Source: Bacteroidia bacterium
Lineage (GTDB): Bacteria; Bacteroidota; Bacteroidia; AKYH767-A; OLB10
Length of the DNA: 35,306 bases
Direction: 5' to 3'
Assembly: GCA_016788065.1 (NCBI GenBank)
Contig: JAEUTI010000078.1
Span: 1 to 35,306, forward strand
The position numbers and the translations under genes are program-made. Below the pieces are notes generated by a model. The model did no database searches. It worked only from the letters and a program-made list of their open reading frames with translations, and was not told the DNA's origin. Within the stretch, counting starts at the first letter, position 1, and each line of letters begins with the position of its first letter. This document shows, piece by piece, positions 17,277 through 23,772 of this stretch.

Positions 17277-18158
17277 TTAACCTTTCAATGCTTCTGCACC
17301 GGCAACAATCTCCAGAATTTCGTTGGTAATTGCAGCCTGACGTGCTTTATTGTATTGTAACTTAAGTTCTTTAATTAATTCACCTGCGTTATCAGTTGCT
17401 TTGCTCATCGCAGTCATTCGCGCACCATGTTCACTGGCATTAGAATCGAGAATGGCTTTGTACAACTGAGTTTTGATAGATTTAGGAATCAGGTCGAGTA
17501 CAATTTGCTCCTGACTTGGTTCAAAAATGTAATCGTTAACTGCTTTTGTAGCTTCTTTTCTCTCAGGTGGTGTAATTGGTAATAACTGTTCGGTAATTAC
17601 ATACTGAACTGCGGCATTCTTAAACTGATTGTAAACAACAACCACCTTATCATAATTCCCATTGGCAAACTCCTGCATAATTTCTTCAGCAATAGTTGCA
17701 ACGGAATTAAAATTCAGGTTGGAGTAAACATCATTATGATTTCCGGCATAGAGATTTTTATTCTTACTGTAGAAATCACTTGCTTTACGACCGATGGCAA
17801 GCACTTTAAGATTACCTGCTTTCACCTGATCTTTGTAAGTATCGCCAATCAGACGATTAACGGTACGGATAATATTGGAGTTGAATGCTCCTGCAAGACC
17901 ACGATTCGATGTAACAGCAACAATAAGCACCTTATTCACAGGTCTTACTTTTGCGTACACACCACTTCCGGATGCATCAACACTCTCTGCAACATTTTCA
18001 AGAATCTCTTTCAGTTTAGATGCATAAGGGCGCATTTGAATAATTGCGTCTTGTGCTCTTCTCAACTTTGCAGCCGCAACCATTTTCATAGCTTTGGTAA
18101 TCTGCTGTGTTGAGTTTACTGAAGTGATCCTTATTCTTACCTCTTTTAAATTTGCCAT
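17277..18158 (-). CDS. atpG: ATP synthase F1 gamma subunit
   Basis: 293 residues, normal for the family. The N-terminal helix begins MANLKEVRIRITSVNSTQQI and continues TKAMKMVAAAKLRRAQ; the C-terminal helix ends LKLQYNKARQAAITNEI-LEIVAGAEAL. These two helices form the rotating coiled-coil stalk that turns inside the alpha3beta3 ring and couples proton flow to catalysis. The central Rossmann-like part has VTSNRGLAGAFNSNI. It is the last gene of the cluster and is followed by an intrinsic terminator. A perfect 8-bp hairpin sits between atpA and this gene, just ahead of its start. Confidence 0.97.
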   Translation of the reverse strand: MANLKEVRIRITSVNSTQQITKAMKMVAAAKLRRAQDAIIQMRPYASKLKEILENVAESVDASGSGVYAKVRPVNKVLIVAVTSNRGLAGAFNSNIIRTVNRLIGDTYKDQVKAGNLKVLAIGRKASDFYSKNKNLYAGNHNDVYSNLNFNSVATIAEEIMQEFANGNYDKVVVVYNQFKNAAVQYVITEQLLPITPPERKEATKAVNDYIFEPSQEQIVLDLIPKSIKTQLYKAILDSNASEHGARMTAMSKATDNAGELIKELKLQYNKARQAAITNEILEIVAGAEALKG

Positions 18159-18171
18159 TATTTATAAAATG

Positions 18172-18192
18172 AGGAGACCACTAGGGTCTCCT
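18172..18192 (-). other. Intercistronic hairpin between atpA and atpG
   Basis: AGGAGACC at 18172-18179 and GGTCTCCT at 18185-18192 form a perfect 8-bp stem with the five-base loop ACTAG. It begins 12 nt past the atpA stop and ends 13 nt before the atpG ATG. No T-run follows, so it is not an obvious terminator; an mRNA-stability or translation-tuning role is possible. Confidence 0.75.
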
Positions 18193-18203
18193 ATGGTAAT
18201 TAA

Positions 18204-19784
18204 TTAAGCTGAATATTTTGCAACCAGTTCTTTCGCAACTTTCTCAAGAGTTCCGGTGATGGTATCATTGAAATCACCTTTCTTAAGAGCATCAAGTGTA
18301 CTTCTGTGTTGAGCATCCAGAATATTGAGATAATCCTTTTCGAAATTTCTGATTTCTTTAACAGGAACATCTCTCAATAATCCTTTTGTACCACAGTAAA
18401 TAATTGCAATTTGTTTCTCAACAGTAAGTGGAGAGTACTGTCCTTGTTTCAGGATTTCCACGTTACGGGAACCTTTATCGAGAACTGCTTTAGTAGCAGC
18501 ATCCAGATCAGATCCGAATTTCGAGAATGCTTCAAGCTCGCGATACTGTGCCTGATCAAGTTTCAGGGTACCGGCAACTTTCTTCATCGATTTAATCTGT
18601 GCGTTACCCCCTACACGTGATACCGAAATACCTACGTTGATTGCGGGACGAACACCGGAGTTGAACAAGTTTGCTTCGAGGAATATCTGACCATCAGTAA
18701 TCGAGATTACGTTGGTAGGGATATATGCAGAAACGTCACCTGCCTGAGTTTCGATAATCGGAAGGGCTGTTAATGAACCACCACCTTTTACTTTACCTTT
18801 CAATGATTCCGGAAGGTCATTCATTTGTGATGCGATCTCATTCGACTCAATTACTTTAGCAGCACGCTCCAGCAAACGGGAGTGAAGATAAAATACGTCA
18901 CCAGGATATGCTTCACGTCCCGGTGGGCGACGAAGCAGCAGGGATACCTCACGGTATGCAACTGCTTGTTTCGACAAGTCATCATAAACGATCAAAGCCG
19001 GGCGACCGGTATCACGGAAATACTCACCAACAGCAGCACCTGCCATTGGAGCGAAGAACTGCATTGGTGCAGGCTCAGAAGCAGCAGCCGATACGATTAC
19101 CGTATATGCCATTGCGCCGTTTTCTTCCAGTGTTTTAACGATATTAGCTACGGTAGAACCTTTCTGTCCAACTGCAACATAGATGCAATAAACAGTTTCT
19201 CCTCTTTCGTAGAATTCTTTCTGATTAATAATCGTATCGATAGCAACGGCAGTCTTTCCAGTCTGACGGTCACCGATAATTAATTCCCTTTGACCACGGC
19301 CAATTGGAATCATCGCATCGATAGCTTTGATACCTGTTTGAAGTGGTTCCTTTACAGGCTGACGGTAGATTACACCGGGAGCTTTACGCTCGAGAGGCAT
19401 TTCCAACAATTCACCTGAGATAGGACCTTTACCGTCGATTGGATTTCCGAGAGTATCAACAACACGTCCAACCATACCTTCACCCACATTGATGGATGCA
19501 ATTTTTCCGGTACGTTTTACGATATCGCCTTCACGAATATCATTGGACTGTCCGAGCAATACGGCTCCAACGTTATCTTCTTCGAGGTTAAGAACGATAC
19601 CACGAAGGCCATTCTTAAATTCGATCAATTCTCCTGACTGCACTTTTGTGAGTCCGTAGATACGTGCAATACCGTCACCTACCTGGAGTACGGTACCAAC
19701 CTGTTCGAGTTCGCTATCAGATTTGAAGCTTGCGAGCTGTTGCCTCAGGATCGCCGATACTTCATCCGGTCTTACTTCTGCCAT
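18204..19784 (-). CDS. atpA: ATP synthase F1 alpha subunit
   Basis: 526 residues. The Walker A loop GDRQTGKT occupies residues 171-178, and the DELSEED-equivalent and SVSRVGG region near residue 383 supplies the arginine that reaches into the catalytic beta-subunit site. [18 protein letters not shown] is the classic alpha/beta signature. The N-terminus (residues 1-22) can contact the delta subunit. Alpha alternates with beta in the F1 hexamer and binds nucleotide non-catalytically. The partner beta gene (atpD) and epsilon gene (atpC) are not in this window: atpG is last and a terminator follows it. Confidence 0.98.
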   Translation of the reverse strand: MAEVRPDEVSAILRQQLASFKSDSELEQVGTVLQVGDGIARIYGLTKVQSGELIEFKNGLRGIVLNLEEDNVGAVLLGQSNDIREGDIVKRTGKIASINVGEGMVGRVVDTLGNPIDGKGPISGELLEMPLERKAPGVIYRQPVKEPLQTGIKAIDAMIPIGRGQRELIIGDRQTGKTAVAIDTIINQKEFYERGETVYCIYVAVGQKGSTVANIVKTLEENGAMAYTVIVSAAASEPAPMQFFAPMAGAAVGEYFRDTGRPALIVYDDLSKQAVAYREVSLLLRRPPGREAYPGDVFYLHSRLLERAAKVIESNEIASQMNDLPESLKGKVKGGGSLTALPIIETQAGDVSAYIPTNVISITDGQIFLEANLFNSGVRPAINVGISVSRVGGNAQIKSMKKVAGTLKLDQAQYRELEAFSKFGSDLDAATKAVLDKGSRNVEILKQGQYSPLTVEKQIAIIYCGTKGLLRDVPVKEIRNFEKDYLNILDAQHRSTLDALKKGDFNDTITGTLEKVAKELVAKYSA

Positions 19785-19822
19785 TGTTTATAATTTATAA
19801 TTGGTAAAATTAATTTCTGTTC

Positions 19823-20380
19823 TTAATAATCTTTAACATAAAGGTTCTTACTGAAATCCTGACGTAATGCCTGTAATCTGCGTGTTACAGAAGCATCAAT
19901 CTGGCGGTCACCCCAACGAAGAATAAATCCTCCGATAATATTAGGATCAACAATTTCTTTCAGTTCAATAGAGCTGCCTGTAGATTCTTTTACAATGGCC
20001 AGCATCTGATTGCGCAACGACTCATCCAGCGGAGCTGCACTGATTACAAAGGCAGGCTGAATGTGTTTGAATACTTTGTATAAATCGATAAATGATTTAG
20101 CAATATCTTCCAGATAATACTCTCTCTTTTTACGCGTAATGATGCGCATAAATTCCAGACTAACGGTATTGATTTTCGACCCGAAAAGTTCTTTCAGAAT
20201 AGCATCTTTTTTATCGGTATTTACGATCGGCGACTTAAATAAAACCGATAGTTGACGGTTATCACGGATTGTATTTGCTACCAGCAACATATCCTGATAC
20301 AACTGTTCGGTAATATTTTGTTCTTTCCCCAGATCGAGGAGAGACTTCGCATATCGTCTGGCAACTTTCGTTTCAGCCAT
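19823..20380 (-). CDS. atpH: ATP synthase delta subunit (OSCP)
   Basis: 185 residues, normal size. The start VARRYAKSLLDLG and the conserved C-terminal VDPNIIGGFILRWGDRQID-ASVTRRLQAL identify the OSCP/delta family. It caps F1 and ties it to the peripheral stalk formed by AtpF. It lies between atpF (21-nt gap) and atpA (38-nt gap) in the usual order. Confidence 0.96.
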   Translation of the reverse strand: MAETKVARRYAKSLLDLGKEQNITEQLYQDMLLVANTIRDNRQLSVLFKSPIVNTDKKDAILKELFGSKINTVSLEFMRIITRKKREYYLEDIAKSFIDLYKVFKHIQPAFVISAAPLDESLRNQMLAIVKESTGSSIELKEIVDPNIIGGFILRWGDRQIDASVTRRLQALRQDFSKNLYVKDY

Positions 20381-20401
20381 TTTAGATTTCTTTCTTTAGT
20401 A

Positions 20402-20896
20402 TCAGTTCATTTTAACATCCTTCAGCAAGTCATTAACCAATGTTTTTTGCTTGTCATCGGTCGACAGTTGCTGACGAATTACTTTTTCTGCAATTTGAAT
20501 AGAAAGGGTTGCCACCTGATTTTTAAGTTCGGTGATTGCAGCCATCTTTTCATTCTGAATTTCTTCACGGGCAATTCTGCGTAAACGATCTGCTTCTTCA
20601 GTAGCTTTGGTCTTGGCGTCATTGATAATACTATCCTTCGCATCGCGGGCTTCTTTCAGAATCAGGTCACGCTGATTGCGTGCTTCCTGCAATAACTTTT
20701 CGTTGTCGGCTTTCAGATTTGCCATTTCTTCTTTGGCGCGTTGTGCTGCATTCAATGCATCAGCAATAGAACGCTCTCTTTCGTCAAGTGACTTCAGAAT
20801 CACCGGCCAGGCAAATTTTTTCAGAATAAACAGGATGGTGAAGAAGGATACACACATCCAAAATATCAAACCAAACGCGGGTTTAACTAATTCCAT
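20402..20896 (-). CDS. atpF: ATP synthase F0 b subunit
   Basis: 164 residues. One N-terminal transmembrane helix (about 8-28) is followed by a long, charged, Ala-rich helix (DERERSIADALNAAQRAKEE onward) that dimerises to form the peripheral stalk. Only one b-type gene is present, so the stalk is probably a homodimer. A strong hairpin separates it from atpE upstream. Confidence 0.96.
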   Translation of the reverse strand: MELVKPAFGLIFWMCVSFFTILFILKKFAWPVILKSLDERERSIADALNAAQRAKEEMANLKADNEKLLQEARNQRDLILKEARDAKDSIINDAKTKATEEADRLRRIAREEIQNEKMAAITELKNQVATLSIQIAEKVIRQQLSTDDKQKTLVNDLLKDVKMN

Positions 20897-20939
20897 TTTC
20901 TATGCTTTATATAGTTTTTAAACTCTTAATTTCTTTGAA

Positions 20940-20976
20940 AGAACTATATGACAGCCAATCGCTGCCATATAGTTCT
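20940..20976 (-). other. Strong hairpin between atpE and atpF
   Basis: AGAACTATATG (20940-20950) pairs perfectly with CATATAGTTCT (20966-20976). After one A/C mismatch the stem continues as CAGC/GCTG around the loop CAATC. The total is 15 base pairs. On the minus strand it starts 16 nt past the atpE stop and is followed by a short, interrupted T-rich stretch. It may act as a leaky terminator or an RNase barrier that raises atpE message over the distal genes. Confidence 0.85.
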
Positions 20977-20992
20977 GATTTCCTGTAGTGGC

Positions 20993-21286
<294 letters not shown>

Positions 21287-21300
21287 CTATAATTTCGAAT

Positions 21301-22461
21301 TTAGATAATATGTGCTTCTTCAACTTTAGCATCATGATCGTGAGTGTCGTGGTGTGCTTCTTCTACTGCAGCTCCAATGTAGATCGCCGATAAAAGCGTA
21401 AATACATAAGCCTGAAGAAATGCAACCAGTAATTCCAGACAGGTCATGAAGACCGTGAATGCAATCGAGAAGATTGCAACCCCGAATCCTGCTCCTGCAC
21501 TCATTTGTCCGAAGATGAAGATAAGACTGAAGAATGATAATGCGATAATGTGGCCCGCAGTGATGTTCGCAAAAAGTCGGATCATCAATACAAACGGACG
21601 AAGAAATACTCCAAGTATTTCAATTGGTGTAAGCAGGAACAATACCCACGTTGGTACACCGGGCATGGCAAAAATGTGATGCCAGTAATGCTTGTTACCA
21701 TTTATTAAAACCAGAATAAAAGTAATCACCGCTAAGGTCATGGTGATTGAAATGCTTCCCGTAAGGTTAGCCCCTCCCGGAAATACCGGCACAAGTCCTA
21801 AAAGGTTGTTTAACCAGATGAAGAAGAAAGCCGTAAGCAAGTATGGCAAAAACTTCATGTATTTTTTCTCACCGATAGAAGCCTTTGCAATGTCGTCGCG
21901 GACAAAAATTACCAAAGGTTCAATCAACGACTGTAATCCTTTTGGTGCTTGTCCCTTACGTGCTGTATATGCTTTTGCTACTGAAATAAACATGAAAAGT
22001 AAAATGATCATACTCACGAAAAGAGAAACTACATTCTTGGTGATTGAAATATCCCATAATCCTGCAGTTACTGTTGCATCTTCGGTAGCTGTAGCTGCTG
22101 GTCCCGACATTTCATTCACTGCAATTATTTTCTTGTCACGTATTGCATATCCGTTGTGCACATCTTCACCATGGTGAAATGCAGACGACATAAAAACATC
22201 TAAACCACGGGCAGAAGAATAAACAATAACAGGCAATGGAATAGAAACAGAACTATGTCCCTCACCCCACAGGTGCCAGTCATGAGCATCGGTAATGTGA
22301 TCGGTAATCATTTTACCCGGATCAAACTTCGCTTCCGAATGCCCTTCATGACCTTCTCCACCCGCATAAGCTGCAGTTGAAAAGAGAATAAAAAATAACA
22401 GGGAAAACAGTTGGTTTACTTTACTGATTTTCAGGAGATATGCAATTGGTAATGATTTCAT
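21301..22461 (-). CDS. atpB: ATP synthase F0 a subunit with N-terminal extension
   Basis: 386 residues, longer than the roughly 270 of E. coli AtpB. The extra N-terminal part has a signal-like segment ending in TAAYAG (near residue 34) and a histidine-rich stretch (GGEGHEGHSE, then HDWHLWGEGH) before the first core helix at about 140. The half-channel helix has the essential arginine, R295, in LMIRLFANITAGH. The C-terminal tail is also His/Asp-rich (HHDTHDHD). Such N-terminal extensions are usual for Bacteroidota a subunits. The protein forms the proton half-channels against the c ring. It is preceded by a 197-nt gap that holds a perfect -7 box, so it may have its own promoter. Confidence 0.96.
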   Translation of the reverse strand: MKSLPIAYLLKISKVNQLFSLLFFILFSTAAYAGGEGHEGHSEAKFDPGKMITDHITDAHDWHLWGEGHSSVSIPLPVIVYSSARGLDVFMSSAFHHGEDVHNGYAIRDKKIIAVNEMSGPAATATEDATVTAGLWDISITKNVVSLFVSMIILLFMFISVAKAYTARKGQAPKGLQSLIEPLVIFVRDDIAKASIGEKKYMKFLPYLLTAFFFIWLNNLLGLVPVFPGGANLTGSISITMTLAVITFILVLINGNKHYWHHIFAMPGVPTWVLFLLTPIEILGVFLRPFVLMIRLFANITAGHIIALSFFSLIFIFGQMSAGAGFGVAIFSIAFTVFMTCLELLVAFLQAYVFTLLSAIYIGAAVEEAHHDTHDHDAKVEEAHII

Positions 22462-22497
22462 TTTTCTGAAGCTTCGTTTGCTTTTTTAAAACGACCG

Positions 22498-22505
22498 CAA
22501 AGGTA
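22498..22505 (-). promoter_or_regulatory. Internal -7 box TACCTTTG ahead of atpB
   Basis: On the minus strand TACCTTTG matches TAnnTTTG exactly and ends 36 nt before the atpB ATG, in the longest gap (197 nt) of the cluster. A CTG lies 22 nt upstream of the box, only a weak -33 candidate. It suggests a second promoter feeding the F0/F1 genes apart from the upstream bactofilin/atpZ genes. Confidence 0.5.
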
Positions 22506-22658
22506 TAAAGGAATTGCTAATAAAAAACAGGGTAAGAGTAATAATTGAAAGCCTTGTTAATAAATAATAAATTAACTGCTATATTGCTGACAATTAAGCT
22601 AATACAACCTCAGCCAAAAGGGGTTATTAACGTCACGGGAAATAGAGCCTGGCCTTTT

Positions 22659-23051
22659 TCAGGATGCTTTGCGTTGACTACTGAACTTTTTGTACACCAT
22701 CGCCACTTCAAAAACCGTGTATAAAAGGTATAAAATGAAGAAATTGGCGATAAACGCGACTGCAGTTGCTTTATTGAACAATGCGTAGCCAATCAAAACC
22801 ACCATAAAAAGGAATAATTTTATCCCGGTGGCACCCATAAAAAAGCGAATAAAGGCAGCATCACTTTTAGCACCTGCCCGCATAAGTCCTACATGAAATA
22901 AAAAGGTAACCAGCATCATAAATAACTGAAGCATCCATACCATTTCAAACCTGAACTTATCGAGTAAAACCGGATTTATAAAATAATATCCCAGCGCAAT
23001 GAATCCCGAGAAGAGAAGTAATTTACTGTTAAAACGGCTGTCGGTTAGCAT
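22659..23051 (-). CDS. Small membrane protein of the ATP synthase cluster (AtpI-like position)
   Basis: 130 residues with four hydrophobic segments (about 10-27, 37-56, 70-90, 96-115) and a basic tail. I recognise no catalytic motif. Its position between an AtpZ-type gene and atpB is where Bacteroidota carry a poorly characterised AtpI-like protein, and the four-helix layout agrees with AtpI, which helps c-ring assembly or cation supply. That function is an inference from position and topology. It follows atpZ with a 27-nt gap in the same transcript. Confidence 0.75.
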   Translation of the reverse strand: MLTDSRFNSKLLLFSGFIALGYYFINPVLLDKFRFEMVWMLQLFMMLVTFLFHVGLMRAGAKSDAAFIRFFMGATGIKLFLFMVVLIGYALFNKATAVAFIANFFILYLLYTVFEVAMVYKKFSSQRKAS

Positions 23052-23078
23052 AAATCAACGCAATTCTGATACTTGTCG

Positions 23079-23312
23079 CTATTCTTTGGGTGTAAATCCT
23101 TTTATGAAATAATAAAGCGACAAAACTACTGATAAGATACTGAATGTTAAGGTAAAAACCGGAATTTTCAATTCCAGCCATTCATCTAATTTAACCCCTC
23201 CCCATGTGCTGAAAAATATAATTGCCGCCATTTGAAAACCCATGGCGGAATAACGGGCATAAGCGTTAAGCTGTTTTTTCTTTGAGCTGAATTTCGGGTT
23301 GTTTGTCGGCAT
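23079..23312 (-). CDS. atpZ: AtpZ/AtpI family protein
   Basis: 77 residues with two transmembrane helices (about 25-40 and 50-70). The sequence AYARYSAMGFQMAAIIFFSTW followed by GGVKLDEW, with Gly and Asp in the first-helix region, is typical of the AtpZ/AtpI family (PF09527). Members sit ahead of F0 genes and are implicated in assembly or in magnesium/calcium uptake. The start overlaps the end of the bactofilin gene by 47 nt in another frame; a shorter start at 23243 would avoid the overlap but delete the conserved KKKQLNAYARYS region, so the longer start is preferred. Confidence 0.88.
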   Translation of the reverse strand: MPTNNPKFSSKKKQLNAYARYSAMGFQMAAIIFFSTWGGVKLDEWLELKIPVFTLTFSILSVVLSLYYFIKGFTPKE

Positions 23313-23697
23313 TCTTGAGGTCCTTTATCATGGGTCCCATGTTACAGTTACCCGTAAAACTTGCCCCTACTTCTACAACCAGTTTTCCGGTTAAAATATC
23401 ACCATTTACTTTTGCGGTAGCTTTCAAAAACAACATTTCCGCAACCGTAGTCTTTCCTTTTACTGCACCTGAAATATCGGCATTCTGACAAACAATATCG
23501 CCATGTACTTGTCCGGTAGATCCTACCACAACCTTCGATTTAGATGATACTGAACCAATTATAGTTCCATCAACACGTAAATCACCGTTTGCTTTTACTT
23601 CACCTTCAATAATGGTTCCTGCACCAATCAGGTTAATTGATCCTCCCGACTCAGTGCCTTTACTGAGACCACTTTTGTTTTTGATTGTTTCGAACAT
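23266..23697 (-). CDS. Bactofilin
   Basis: 143 residues. The central part (about 20-115) is the bactofilin right-handed beta helix, with regularly spaced glycine and valine turns: GTIIEGEVKANGDLRVDGT, VVVGSTGQVHGDIVCQNADI, VNGDILTGKLVVEVGA. Bactofilins form nucleotide-independent filaments linked to cell shape, envelope enzymes and polar structures, and often work with M23 peptidases. An M23 gene lies just past sprE on the other strand. The 3' end overlaps atpZ by 47 nt. A perfect TATCTTTG box is upstream at 23725-23732. Confidence 0.9.
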   Translation of the reverse strand: MFETIKNKSGLSKGTESGGSINLIGAGTIIEGEVKANGDLRVDGTIIGSVSSKSKVVVGSTGQVHGDIVCQNADISGAVKGKTTVAEMLFLKATAKVNGDILTGKLVVEVGASFTGNCNMGPMIKDLKNADKQPEIQLKEKTA

Positions 23698-23724
23698 GAC
23701 TCCCGGACTTTAAATAATTGTCCA

Positions 23725-23732
23725 CAAAGATA
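23725..23732 (-). promoter_or_regulatory. -7 box TATCTTTG before the bactofilin/atp cluster
   Basis: On the minus strand TATCTTTG matches TAnnTTTG exactly and ends 27 nt before the bactofilin ATG. It lies in the 75-nt gap after the sprE stop. The nearest TTG is 26 nt upstream of the box, longer than the usual 17-23. It is the likely main promoter of the bactofilin-atpZ-atp operon. Confidence 0.55.
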
Positions 23733-23772
23733 TGTTAAAAAGTTTTATTAATAAAAAACAAAGTGTTAACGG

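Noticed and set aside
18411..19283. Plus-strand open frames inside atpA
   Set aside because: They are long only because of codon bias on the opposite strand; atpA is unmistakable and the frames show no domain.
21301..22461. Fusion or misassembly at the atpB N-terminus
   Set aside because: The signal-like, His-rich extension is in frame, has consistent base composition and is usual for Bacteroidota a subunits.
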